From positions 1 through 39,326 of the IMG/VR virus record IMGVR_UViG_3300047457_000387: a stretch of 39,326 bases of DNA; one strand, given 5' to 3'. Positions within the stretch are counted from its first letter, which is position 1, and every line of letters starts with the position of its first letter. Of this stretch, positions 9,335 through 17,721 are shown piece by piece. Below the pieces are notes generated by a model. That model was not told the DNA's origin, did not search any database, and was given only the letters and a program-made list of their open reading frames with translations. The position numbers and the translations under genes were made by a program. The DNA comes from a virus.

Positions 9335-9658
9335 TTACCAGACTGGACGACCTACAAGAAACCGTCCAGTTGTTGATGCCAAGTCAATAGCACCAGCAGA
9401 GTTGTTCAGTAATGTTAGAGTTACTGTATTTGCCGCTGTTACTGCGCCACCAATAACAGCATCAACAGTATCAACCCCTACTGATACACCCATTACAATA
9501 TCCCCAAGAGCAACACCGGGAACTGTAACATCAAGAGAAGCAAATGTACCAGAACCAGTCGCCGCATTACCAAAATTTAATGCAGTTTCTCTAACAAGCC
9601 AAAGTTCACTGAAAGCACCTTGAAACTGCTTGCTGCCACGTTCAATAACTGTAGCCAT
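9335..9658 (-). CDS. Small coat-linked structural protein
   Basis: 107 residues encoded right after the major capsid gene and just before a strong terminator, so co-expressed with the coat. The pattern is beta-rich with Gly/Ala/Val/Thr (VPGVALGDIVMGVSVGVDTVDAVIGGAV; NTVTLTLLNNSAGAIDL), ending in GRFLVGRPVW. Genes of this size and place are usually capsid cement or decoration proteins. No family can be named with certainty. Confidence 0.6.
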   Translation of the reverse strand: MATVIERGSKQFQGAFSELWLVRETALNFGNAATGSGTFASLDVTVPGVALGDIVMGVSVGVDTVDAVIGGAVTAANTVTLTLLNNSAGAIDLASTTGRFLVGRPVW

Positions 9659-9673
9659 AATTACCTCCTTTAA

Positions 9674-10714
9674 TTAAGCTGGAACTATGATAGGTAGCGA
9701 ACCATAGTCACGTAATTCAGCAGTTCCAAAGATGCAGTCAGAAGTAACCAAGTACCCAAGATACTCTTGCTTGTATTGTTGTTGTGTGCGGATAGATTGA
9801 GCTTCAGCTAATACCATTGCATCAGGATGCACCAATAAACATGCACGATATTTGGTGTCAGTTGGAGAGGATGTATTCCAGTCAACAGTTAATGCGAAAT
9901 CATCTGTGTATGAAGCACCAGTTGGCGCAGTAGATGAAAACGTACCAGATTGCGTACCAGTAACACTATTAACGTGAATCCACGGACACAAACTTGATGC
10001 ATAAACTTCCACGCCATACAAGTTACCAATACGACCAGTGCGGATAGTTTTCCCATCACCGATAAAGGCTTGCTCAGTAAACCTTGCAATACCACGCAAG
10101 GTTCTGATTACAGTAGGAGGAACAACAAGTCCACATTCAGCAGTATTAACATCTGAATCCTCAAGTGTTTGCATTGCCTGTCTTAATCCAGCATCAGTTA
10201 ATGCAGTTCCATTTCCTGTATTGGTATTGGCAGCACCAGAGAACAACGTGGAGCCATCACCACCGATAACACCTTTTTCATACAAGGCAGCAGCAGATAC
10301 AGTTCCACCTTGAGCAGATGCGCCAAGCTTATGTAGTTCTGCATCAATTCTTTTTGCTAATGCATAACCAGCGTCTTTTGTATAAAATCTACGCATACCA
10401 TCCAATGCAAGAAGATCAGCAATATCTTCATACATCTTCGAGTATTCATAGTGCTTGTTGATGCTGATTGTTATTTCGTTTGCAGTGTCTGCAATCAGTG
10501 TAACTTGAGTATTTACAGCTTTTGCAGAAGCTTCGCCACGTCCGGGATTAGGGCGATGGATTACATCACCCTTATGTTTTTGATGTTGAAAGACTTCAAC
10601 AAGATTACGCATGACGGTCTTTGCTTCATAAGTAGCAATAGCCTCGTCTTGCCATATTTCACCGATCCATTTATCGGCAACAACAACTCCAGTTTGATTG
10701 GTTCCTAGTCCCAT
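9674..10714 (-). CDS. Major capsid protein
   Basis: 346 residues. It follows the scaffold gene directly, has a good AAAGGAG ribosome site, and is bracketed by a leader hairpin and a downstream terminator, all expected of a very highly expressed coat gene. The N-terminus (VADKWIGEIWQDEAIATYEAKTV) and motifs such as GDVIHRPNPGRGEA, YEDIADLLALDG and DAELHKLGA are of the HK97-fold coat type seen in podoviruses. The C-terminus ends in beta strands (DCIFGTAELRDYGSLPIIVPA). Hundreds of copies would form the icosahedral shell. Confidence 0.85.
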   Translation of the reverse strand: MGLGTNQTGVVVADKWIGEIWQDEAIATYEAKTVMRNLVEVFQHQKHKGDVIHRPNPGRGEASAKAVNTQVTLIADTANEITISINKHYEYSKMYEDIADLLALDGMRRFYTKDAGYALAKRIDAELHKLGASAQGGTVSAAALYEKGVIGGDGSTLFSGAANTNTGNGTALTDAGLRQAMQTLEDSDVNTAECGLVVPPTVIRTLRGIARFTEQAFIGDGKTIRTGRIGNLYGVEVYASSLCPWIHVNSVTGTQSGTFSSTAPTGASYTDDFALTVDWNTSSPTDTKYRACLLVHPDAMVLAEAQSIRTQQQYKQEYLGYLVTSDCIFGTAELRDYGSLPIIVPA

Positions 10715-10733
10715 GATAAAACTCCTTTAATTT

Positions 10734-10760
10734 ATCTGGCACTAGAAATTAGTACCAGAT
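10734..10760 (-). promoter_or_regulatory. Leader hairpin before the major capsid gene
   Basis: An 11-base-pair inverted repeat (ATCTGGCACTA with TAGTACCAGAT on the plus strand, one G-U pair) closes a five-base loop. It lies about 20 bases before the capsid start and has no T tract, so it is not a classical terminator. A 5' stem here could protect the coat mRNA after processing, or separate scaffold from coat expression. Confidence 0.6.
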
Positions 10761-10762
10761 TG

Positions 10763-11539
10763 TTATCTAACTCGCTTTTCCATATATGCCAGCTTGAATT
10801 CTTCAGCTCTAGCATCATATGCCTTGCGATCATTAATCATCAATTTCATAATATCAGTGCGCCGATATATCTTCTTCGAGGTTTCTCCGCTACCTCCAGA
10901 ATCAACTCCAGCAGCATTCAACTGTTTATCTCTTACGCCTTTTTCGGTTTCAGAGATATTAGATTGCCGCGATGAACGTAATTCCTTATAAGTAGAAAGC
11001 AATTCGTCAGCAGCTTCAACATCATAATCATTAGCTTGCTTAAACAACTGTTGTCTAAATTTACTTTTACCAACCCATTCAGAAAAATTATTATCCTGAA
11101 CAACTTGAGTAAAATCTGGATGCTTAATAGCCAACTGTTGCTGTGCCAATACCTTACGAGCGTTATCTGCTTGTAATGCAGCAGATTGAACCAATGGATT
11201 CTGTTCAATCGCCCTACGCATAGCTTCTTTCGGATTCTCAAAGATGTCCATCTCATCACTGACATCTTGTTCCGGTTGTTTCTGTACTTGCAACTGTGAC
11301 TTAATCAGTTCATCAGCAAGTCTGCGAACCTCACCAAGCTCATTCGCTTGTTTACCCATTTGATTCCGGTAAAAAAGTGCTTGCTTTGCAATTTCTGAAG
11401 GGCTCTTACCTTTAAATTCTTCAGGTAGAATGTCTTCCAGCACACTTTTTGATTCGTCTCTTGCTGCACTTTCCTGTTTCTGTATTCCTTGCGAAACAGT
11501 ATCAAGTTCATTTATATCTGCAAATACTTCATTTTCCAT
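10763..11539 (-). CDS. Scaffolding protein
   Basis: 258 residues, very charged and almost wholly helical, with no Cys and long coiled-coil-like stretches (residues about 60-190, such as ANELGEVRRLADELIKSQLQ). It has an acidic N-terminus and a basic C-terminus (KLAYMEKRVR) suited to binding coat protein. It lies immediately upstream of the major capsid gene, the standard position for podovirus scaffold. It would guide procapsid assembly and then leave. Assignment is by composition and synteny. Confidence 0.8.
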   Translation of the reverse strand: MENEVFADINELDTVSQGIQKQESAARDESKSVLEDILPEEFKGKSPSEIAKQALFYRNQMGKQANELGEVRRLADELIKSQLQVQKQPEQDVSDEMDIFENPKEAMRRAIEQNPLVQSAALQADNARKVLAQQQLAIKHPDFTQVVQDNNFSEWVGKSKFRQQLFKQANDYDVEAADELLSTYKELRSSRQSNISETEKGVRDKQLNAAGVDSGGSGETSKKIYRRTDIMKLMINDRKAYDARAEEFKLAYMEKRVR

Positions 11540-11619
11540 GCTTTTTCTCCTTGTATACCCTATACAGGTACTATTAGTTTTAAATTAACACACATAAATA
11601 ATTAATGCAAGTATCTATT

Positions 11620-11850
11620 TTATCTCTTTTCTTTTGCAAGTTGCCTATGCCGCTTTTCTCGAATATCTGCCCATCTATTCCATGCGCCGGGAAATCCTTC
11701 ATCTGTCCCGTCAAGAATCACATTCCCTAGCCCAAGTGTTTTCTTCGCCTCTTTGCCACATGTTCCACATGGAACAATTTCAACTGTATAGTCAATAAAT
11801 CGTTCAGTAACATGCCCATCAGCACATTTAAAATCACGCAATACTCTCAT
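11620..11850 (-). CDS. Small zinc-ribbon protein
   Basis: 76 residues. It begins MRVLRDFKCADGH and continues with VPCGTCGKEAKK, giving a C-x3-H and C-x2-C set typical of a FmdB-like zinc ribbon; the tail is basic (REKRHRQLAKEKR). Small zinc-ribbon proteins of this kind are common beside scaffold and portal genes in phages. It might bind nucleic acid or help regulate late genes, but that is unproven. Its start overlaps the upstream stop as ATGA. Confidence 0.65.
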   Translation of the reverse strand: MRVLRDFKCADGHVTERFIDYTVEIVPCGTCGKEAKKTLGLGNVILDGTDEGFPGAWNRWADIREKRHRQLAKEKR

Positions 11851-12080
11851 TGTTCACCTCTGTGCTGCTCAAATCCTATCTTGCTCATATCTTTTAATGA
11901 AAGCATCCAGTTCATCATAGATATTTCACCACGTTTAAAATGTAACGTTTTTTCATCTTGAATAGACATTACATTATTTGTCGCATTAAGCATTCCTTGT
12001 ATATCTTCCATTAAGTCAGCCCATGCTTCAGTATTCATCATTGCCAAACGATTCTCATAATAACGTTGTAATTTATCCAT
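11847..12080 (-). CDS. Hypothetical helical protein, head region
   Basis: 77 residues, predicted all-helical (YYENRLAMMNTEAWADLMEDIQ; NWMLSLKDMSKIGFEQ). It is Met-rich and acidic in the middle. Proteins of this length with an AWADLxEDI pattern recur between portal and scaffold genes in podoviruses, but their job is not known to me. The ATGA overlap with the zinc-ribbon gene shows translational coupling. Confidence 0.6.
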   Translation of the reverse strand: MDKLQRYYENRLAMMNTEAWADLMEDIQGMLNATNNVMSIQDEKTLHFKRGEISMMNWMLSLKDMSKIGFEQHRGEQ

Positions 12081-12092
12081 AATTTACCTTTA

Positions 12093-13727
12093 TTAATTAA
12101 AGTATTTCATTCTTAAAATTGCTGCTATATATGACAAATCTGCATCAATGTTTTCATCTTCGTGAATAATATCAATGTCTTGCGTATACTCAATAGGTAT
12201 TGCTTCATGTTGAATTTGTTGTACTTGAGCTTCTTGTATCTTTTCTTGTTTTACAGATTTTATTGCTTGTAACTTTGCTTTTTGTATCTTTAATGCAAGT
12301 TTTAGTTTTACGATTAAATTATCTAATCCTAAATCCTCATTGAGTCTTATATCTTGCTCAACCAACCTAATTTCTGACTTTACTTCATCTTCTTTTTCTT
12401 CAAGTTCAAAGTAAGTAAGATAATTGAATTCTTCTTTAAATTGCTTGACAGTTTTTTTACGGATAGGAGCAACGTATGTTTCCCATCCGCTACCTTGTGG
12501 AGTTGATATTGTGATATTTACATTAAACCCACTAGCAGTAGCGACTGCGCGAGTTGCAGTAATATTTAATCCACCACCTAAAGCTATACTTGCATCAAAT
12601 CCACTAGCTGTTGCAGTAGCAAGTGTAGTGGTGATAAAGAGCTGTCGATCTACATTAGCTGTAAATCCACTTGCATTTGCAGTAGCAAGTGTAGTTGTAA
12701 TAGAGAGTTGCCGATCTACATTTGCAGAGAATGCACTTGCGGTTGCAGTAGCAAGTGTTGCAGTTACATTAAGATCACTGCTAATATTAGCTGTAAATCC
12801 ACTTGCAGTAGTGGTAGCAAGTGTAGTTGTAATAGAGAGTTGCCGATCTACATTTGCTGTAAAACCACTTGTAGTAGCCGTTCCTAATGATGTTGCGATT
12901 ACAAGTTGTCGATCTACATTGGCAGTAAACCCACTAGCATCAGCAGTAACTAGTGTAGTTGTGATATTAAGATCACTACTAGTTACACTAACAAATACCT
13001 TTCGCTCTTGGGGGGCGAAGATTTGATTCCACGCCTTGCTCAGTGTGCTTGCATCAATAAGTGCTTGGTCGCTAAAACACTCGTCAGGAGAGATTGCAAA
13101 CAACGCGATCTCAACCGGAGCTGTATATTGATCTGTCCCATTGGATGTTGTTGTGTACCCGCCAACGTTACAATTATAATGATTAAACGTCTGTGCGCTT
13201 GTGCCTGAATTAAGCACTCCGTTCAATGCTACCCTTGCCCTTCCGGTGCTTCCATTGTAACTCCAAGTTAGCGCACTATATTCCCCCACAGTGGCGGTGT
13301 TGGAAGACGCTAACATCACTACCACCTCAGCTTTTATCAGTGCTACCCCTGCACTATTCAGCTGGATATAGAATCCCCCCAGCCCGGCTACTATAGACCT
13401 GAAGCTAGTTGTGTATAGAGCGGCAGGGTAACTACCAAGATTTTTAAAAACTATTAGTCCGGATGACGCATTTAGTTGCATTCCAGCATTTACGCCGAAA
13501 TCAACTCCAGAGTTGTAATTGCTCGCCGTTACTTTGACTGCCCGCCCGGCAGTACCTACGCCGTACTCAGTAGAGTTACGCAGCGTGGCGGAGGGGGCCG
13601 CTTCTCCAAATAAACTGACTCCTGGCACAAAGACACACGCCCATCTCCGATTACCAAAAACAGTTCCTTTGTTTATCTGTACCGGACTCTGTGGCTGGCT
13701 AGTCCGCGTGATTTTACGGCGTATCAT
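12093..13727 (-). CDS. LamG-like accessory virion protein with seven 22-residue repeats
   Basis: 544 residues in three parts. Residues about 25-240 have a concanavalin/LamG-like pattern (SALTWSYNGSTGRARVALNG and, near its end, WNQIFAPQERKVFV), common in phage carbohydrate-binding surface proteins. Residues 250-405 are seven near-identical 22-residue repeats. Residues about 405-544 are a charged helical tail. It sits between the portal block and the scaffold gene rather than with the fibres, so it may be a head fibre or capsid-surface adhesin. The repeat DNA makes copy-number change by recombination likely. Confidence 0.6.
   Translation of the reverse strand: MIRRKITRTSQPQSPVQINKGTVFGNRRWACVFVPGVSLFGEAAPSATLRNSTEYGVGTAGRAVKVTASNYNSGVDFGVNAGMQLNASSGLIVFKNLGSYPAALYTTSFRSIVAGLGGFYIQLNSAGVALIKAEVVVMLASSNTATVGEYSALTWSYNGSTGRARVALNGVLNSGTSAQTFNHYNCNVGGYTTTSNGTDQYTAPVEIALFAISPDECFSDQALIDASTLSKAWNQIFAPQERKVFVSVTSSDLNITTTLVTADASGFTANVDRQLVIATSLGTATTSGFTANVDRQLSITTTLATTTASGFTANISSDLNVTATLATATASAFSANVDRQLSITTTLATANASGFTANVDRQLFITTTLATATASGFDASIALGGGLNITATRAVATASGFNVNITISTPQGSGWETYVAPIRKKTVKQFKEEFNYLTYFELEEKEDEVKSEIRLVEQDIRLNEDLGLDNLIVKLKLALKIQKAKLQAIKSVKQEKIQEAQVQQIQHEAIPIEYTQDIDIIHEDENIDADLSYIAAILRMKYFN
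12513..12980 (-). repeat. Seven tandem 66-bp coding repeats
   Basis: Six units of 66 bp and a last unit of 72 bp encode variations of DRQLSITTTLATATASGFTANV. Two variants alternate at the unit start, either SSDLN or DRQL. Conservation is at the DNA level as well as the protein level, suggesting recent expansion by recombination or slippage. The long plus-strand reading frame here is only a shadow of the repeat. Confidence 0.9.
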
Positions 13728-14228
13728 TTATGCAGGGTACGTGATAGGGGTATACCAGCACTGGCCACCTGAACTGGCAGTTGTGTTAAGTGCTTGAACC
13801 ATTGAATGCGTTACGAATACCCACCATTTCTGAGGCATTACTCCTCCAAACAATGATGCAACATTGATAGGAGCAAACTCATAAACCCTATTCGATGTGG
13901 TATCTGTTGTAATAGATGTGGCCAGTCTTAGTATGGAATTCCTTATATCCGCACTCGTTACTGTTTCTGCACTTGACGTACCATCAAATACATCAGGATA
14001 TGTTGGCGTATCGTTTAATACCGCACCGACATAAACTACAATTTGTCCAGCAGTTGGAGCGGTATTGTTGGCTTTAAATCGACCTGCGAGTAACACGTCA
14101 TTTGCAGTATTAGTAATAACGCCAGATTCCCAACCAGCAACAAGGGTTGAACTCGACGCAAGCCCATCTAAATCTGTTGAGCCAAATACTGCTACGGATG
14201 CACCGTAAATTGGTATAAACCCAGCCAT
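13728..14228 (-). CDS. Hypothetical virion-region protein
   Basis: 166 residues with an AAGGAGGT ribosome site. It is rich in Ala, Thr, Val and Gly with beta-strand patterns (AGQIVVYVGAVLNDTPTYPDVFDG; KWWVFVTHSMVQALN). It ends one base before the start of the LamG-repeat gene, so the two are probably made together. Similar accessory genes lie beside portal genes in environmental podoviruses. No function can be given beyond a probable structural role. Confidence 0.6.
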   Translation of the reverse strand: MAGFIPIYGASVAVFGSTDLDGLASSSTLVAGWESGVITNTANDVLLAGRFKANNTAPTAGQIVVYVGAVLNDTPTYPDVFDGTSSAETVTSADIRNSILRLATSITTDTTSNRVYEFAPINVASLFGGVMPQKWWVFVTHSMVQALNTTASSGGQCWYTPITYPA

Positions 14229-14237
14229 AATACCTCC

Positions 14238-14843
14238 TTATTGGCTATTTCTAGCCAGTTCAACTTCTTGATAGCTTAAATTACCCTCAAACCCAAGTAA
14301 TGCAGGTGAACCAGTAGTGCCTGTTCCGGTGGCAAATAACTTCTCTGCTCTAGTGGTTTTGCGGTACATGATTGCTTGGACATTGTTCCATCCGCCTGAT
14401 TTGGTTGCACCACTTGCACCAGATGGAATTCCGGTTAAAGCATCTTGCAATCCTGACCGGATATTTGATTTTGTTGCGTTAATAGAATCACGGCCAACCA
14501 AAATAGTTTGTAAGTTAAACTGCTTCCCTTGACAAGCCAATGAACGATTAGCCCATGTCTGAGTTCCATCAGGAGCATCAGAAGGGGTAAAATTCGCCCA
14601 TGTGATGTTGTCGTAAATGTCTGACGTAGAAACACTTGTTTTCCAAACGTAGAAATCAACTGACGCAGGAAGATTATATACTTCAGCTATCGCATACGCT
14701 CCGTCCCCGTTCATTGGATATGCAGACAATACAGGATCAGCAATAATGTCATTTTTTAGTGTTGTTAGTTGTGCAGGTGTCAGTTCTGCAAAGGCACTAA
14801 ACGAAACAAAGAATAGTACAAGTGAGAGTAGTAGTTTTTTCAT
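14238..14843 (-). CDS. Virion-region protein with an N-terminal signal peptide
   Basis: 201 residues. The first 19 (MKKLLLSLVLFFVSFSAFA) are a textbook Sec signal peptide with an AFA cleavage site. The mature part begins ELTPAQLTTLKNDI. Mature-type sequences of that sort (AQLTTLKxDIxADPVL) are familiar as cytoplasmic phage virion-region proteins, where no signal is expected. Residues about 145-160 are Gly/Ser/Ala-rich. The gene lies among head genes. Either the product is exported, or the hydrophobic start serves another purpose such as membrane contact. Confidence 0.65.
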   Translation of the reverse strand: MKKLLLSLVLFFVSFSAFAELTPAQLTTLKNDIIADPVLSAYPMNGDGAYAIAEVYNLPASVDFYVWKTSVSTSDIYDNITWANFTPSDAPDGTQTWANRSLACQGKQFNLQTILVGRDSINATKSNIRSGLQDALTGIPSGASGATKSGGWNNVQAIMYRKTTRAEKLFATGTGTTGSPALLGFEGNLSYQEVELARNSQ

Positions 14844-14854
14844 GATTTATCCTT

Positions 14855-15325
14855 TTATGCTTGTGATAATGCGAATGAACCAGATGCGTTCAATGTGATA
14901 TTTACAGCTCCAGCTACTAATGATGCTGCACCAGTTGAACTTATTTCAAGATAACCAATCGCTCGTTTATTAGCATCAGTATTATTGTATATAATACCGT
15001 AAGCACCGTTAGTGAAACCGGATGCATCTTGAGCTAATTGCATTACTGTATCAGCCCAATCCATGCTTGCACCTGTAGATGTTAATGTCCATGCTTCAGA
15101 TGTAAGAACTAATGGGCCAGTATAACTTGTGCCAGTTGTAGCCACTTGATTTGTAGCGAAATTTGTAGTTCCTGTTCCGCCCCAATGAGGCGCAGCAGTA
15201 TTTACAGCAGGAACCGTTGCTGTTGTAACAATCCCCATGCGCCAATCATCACTATCAAGATCATGTATCTTATTTCCAAGATCATGCAATCCTTGTGCAA
15301 ACCACTTCATTGTTCCTTGTGCCAT
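14855..15325 (-). CDS. Hypothetical virion-region protein
   Basis: 156 residues. The opening MAQGTMKWFAQGLHDLGNKIHDLDSDDWRMGIVTT is followed by Thr/Ala/Gly-rich beta segments, a pattern common in small proteins encoded after podovirus portal genes. There are no Cys residues and no catalytic motifs. It is co-directional and tightly spaced with the portal gene. A minor head protein is the likely role. Confidence 0.55.
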   Translation of the reverse strand: MAQGTMKWFAQGLHDLGNKIHDLDSDDWRMGIVTTATVPAVNTAAPHWGGTGTTNFATNQVATTGTSYTGPLVLTSEAWTLTSTGASMDWADTVMQLAQDASGFTNGAYGIIYNNTDANKRAIGYLEISSTGAASLVAGAVNITLNASGSFALSQA

Positions 15326-15336
15326 GTCATTACTCC

Positions 15337-17469
15337 TTATTCAATATCATATTTAGCACCAGATGGTGCGGTTACTTTAAAAGGCTTCCTGCTTTCTTTT
15401 TTTAGTTCAAGTTCTTGTTTTTTAAGTTCATGTTCTGCAAGTTTTAAAGAAGTATCAACCTGTCTATTCTGCATATCCCCTGCCATTTGCATCTTTACAA
15501 CATTTTCATTGCTTGAAATATCTTTCTCCTTCAACATCAATTCTGCAATCTTAACTCTGCGCTCGAAATCCTTTCCTTCATTATCTTCGTTTAAATTGTT
15601 CGATAATGACGATAAAATCTTAGCTTTTACAACATCTGGTGCAAGTTGCGCCTCAGTTGCAGCTTTTTGTGCTTCAGCCTGAGTTTTTTGAACATCAGCT
15701 TGCTTCTGTTGCATATCAAGTACCATTGCTTGTTGTTGCATTTGAGCTTGTTGCGGGTCAGGTTGTGCTTGTTTGCTCATTTGCTCAAGCATTTCAATCT
15801 TATTATGCAAAGATGAGTTCTCAATCACACCTTGCATTAGAATTGGTGTTAATGGAGAGTCTTTGCCTAAAGTTTGTATCAGGAAGGCAAGTTGTTTTTG
15901 CTCGTATTCACGGGCAATAATACCTAATGTAGCCATTGGAACAAACTTAACATCAACAGCAGGATAGCGTTCAGGGTCAAACTGCATGTACCGCCATGTT
16001 GCTTTGTAAATAAACGGGATTAAAAATTCTTCCTGAAAATTTACTAATGTTCTCTTGTACTTCTTAATCATGGTAGCGGTAGCCATATCCATGTTGCTAT
16101 CTCTCGATACTTGAGAGACTTGACCGCTAGAGTCCATTGTTCCAGAAGCCATTAAGAGCATACGCTCAAACTCTTTGCTTGTTTCCATTTGTACGCCATC
16201 ACTAGCACCAAACTTGAACGGAAACATGATTTCTTGTGGATTGCCGTTAACCATGACATTCTTGCCAGCAGCAACTTCAAACTTGAATCCACGTGGAACT
16301 CTAGTTGCATCCATTCCCATCATTGGAGCAGTAGTCAGTGCAATAGAATCAAGATGTGATCTAATCGAACCATCTATAGCAGCCTGCATATTAAGTGTTT
16401 TTTCAGCCGTACCGCGTCCTAATATCCTATTAGGTACTGTATCTGCCTGATAACAGATAATTGGCCTGTCTTGCATCATATATGGTGATTCTTCAGCCTT
16501 TATGATAGCCGAGCCATTAGCCACTACAATAATGGCCTCTACCATATCCTCGTAATCTTCAAATTCATCACGAATATATGGTGAAGATTCGCCTAAAATA
16601 TCCTCAATTTCTTCATCTTCTTGATTTAAATATTCTTTTGGAACAAGTCCATAATATGTAAGCAAAAGTACCTTATCATCACGATAATCTACTGTTTCCT
16701 GTGTTGCTTCTAGTGAGTTGTCAGTATAAAGAGTAGAAATATCTATATCACGATACTTCCCGCTTTTAATACCAGAGATTACTTTATGAATTGAAACGTA
16801 TTTTTCAACAGCAACACCCAAACAGTCATCAACAGACGTACCATTAGGGTCGAATAGGAAGTTATTTGGATTTACTGGAGTTAAACGTACTGAAATACGT
16901 TCTTTTTCACCTACACCATATGCAGCCATTTGATTATCAACTGGAACTTGCATTGGTTTATACTGTTTTTGAGTAGAAACAGTGATTTCACCTATACCTG
17001 TTCCATAAATCTCAGCTAATAATGAGATGCTTTCAATGGATTTTCTGATCTTATCTTGGTCGAAATCATCTTTTAGCTGGTTTTTTATCTTTTCTACGTC
17101 AAGTTTTGTTCCATTTGCGTCTACAACATCATCTTTTATGTCAAAATACTCACCTTGACCAAAAATAGCTTCCATGATCTCGGCATGACGTGTTTCGATT
17201 GCTTGTTGCGTTGCAGGAGAGACAATCTTGCTTCTTTCTGACTTTTTGGTCTTGTCAGAATCTTCAAATTTACCACGGAAATTACGCTCATACTTCTTCC
17301 AGTCATCAGAATAGTTCTGATCTCTGAAATCACGCCATCTATCTGTATGCGAAACGATAAAGTTTAATAATTCTTTATCATTTTCAGTTGGTTCATAGTA
17401 TTTTTTACCTTCAGGTTCAAAAATATCTATAAACTCTGGCGATGTTTCATCGTGGTTTATAATTGCCAT
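15337..17469 (-). CDS. Portal protein
   Basis: 710 residues from ATG at 17469, chosen because AAGGTG lies at proper distance; the GTG nine bases upstream is poorer. The N-terminal helices (RWRDFRDQNYSDDWKKYERNFRGKF) and the segment SPATQQAIETRHAEIMEAIFG are the familiar opening of podovirus portals. The C-terminal 150 residues are Gln-rich coiled coil (QAQMQQQAMVLDMQQKQAD), matching a P22-like barrel. It follows the terminase genes, the usual order. Twelve copies would form the DNA entry ring. Confidence 0.85.
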   Translation of the reverse strand: MAIINHDETSPEFIDIFEPEGKKYYEPTENDKELLNFIVSHTDRWRDFRDQNYSDDWKKYERNFRGKFEDSDKTKKSERSKIVSPATQQAIETRHAEIMEAIFGQGEYFDIKDDVVDANGTKLDVEKIKNQLKDDFDQDKIRKSIESISLLAEIYGTGIGEITVSTQKQYKPMQVPVDNQMAAYGVGEKERISVRLTPVNPNNFLFDPNGTSVDDCLGVAVEKYVSIHKVISGIKSGKYRDIDISTLYTDNSLEATQETVDYRDDKVLLLTYYGLVPKEYLNQEDEEIEDILGESSPYIRDEFEDYEDMVEAIIVVANGSAIIKAEESPYMMQDRPIICYQADTVPNRILGRGTAEKTLNMQAAIDGSIRSHLDSIALTTAPMMGMDATRVPRGFKFEVAAGKNVMVNGNPQEIMFPFKFGASDGVQMETSKEFERMLLMASGTMDSSGQVSQVSRDSNMDMATATMIKKYKRTLVNFQEEFLIPFIYKATWRYMQFDPERYPAVDVKFVPMATLGIIAREYEQKQLAFLIQTLGKDSPLTPILMQGVIENSSLHNKIEMLEQMSKQAQPDPQQAQMQQQAMVLDMQQKQADVQKTQAEAQKAATEAQLAPDVVKAKILSSLSNNLNEDNEGKDFERRVKIAELMLKEKDISSNENVVKMQMAGDMQNRQVDTSLKLAEHELKKQELELKKESRKPFKVTAPSGAKYDIE

Positions 17470-17486
17470 TATATGCACCTTATTAT

Positions 17487-17720
17487 TTATATATTACATT
17501 CTTCTGGATATTCAAGATAATATCTTTCTTCCATATCAGTAAATTTTTTTACATTTTTCTTACAAATTTCAATGTACTCTTCAATTGGCGTATTCCGCTT
17601 GCTATTTTTGTAAAATGTGTCTTTTTGTTTATCAAAACATTCTTTTAGTGCGCTTTCCCAAGTTGATTTCCCTTTGTCTATAAAATCCTTAACAAATTTT
17701 TTACTTTCTTCTCTTGTCAT
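17487..17720 (-). CDS. Small Lys-rich hypothetical protein between terL and portal
   Basis: 77 residues, strongly charged and Lys-rich, with two Cys residues in the middle and two near the end, predicted helical (KKFVKDFIDKGKSTWESALKECFDKQK; IEEYIEICKKNVKKF). It starts one base after the terL stop, so it is coupled to terminase translation. I do not recognise a family. Its position, splitting terL from portal next to a homing element, could mean it travelled with that element or is a late insertion. Confidence 0.5.
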   Translation of the reverse strand: MTREESKKFVKDFIDKGKSTWESALKECFDKQKDTFYKNSKRNTPIEEYIEICKKNVKKFTDMEERYYLEYPEECNI

Positions 17721-17721
17721 A

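Noticed and set aside
12424-13026. Plus-strand 200-residue reading frame
   Set aside because: It lies antisense to the repeat-bearing gene and owes its length to the repeat's codon composition; no ribosome site or known motif.
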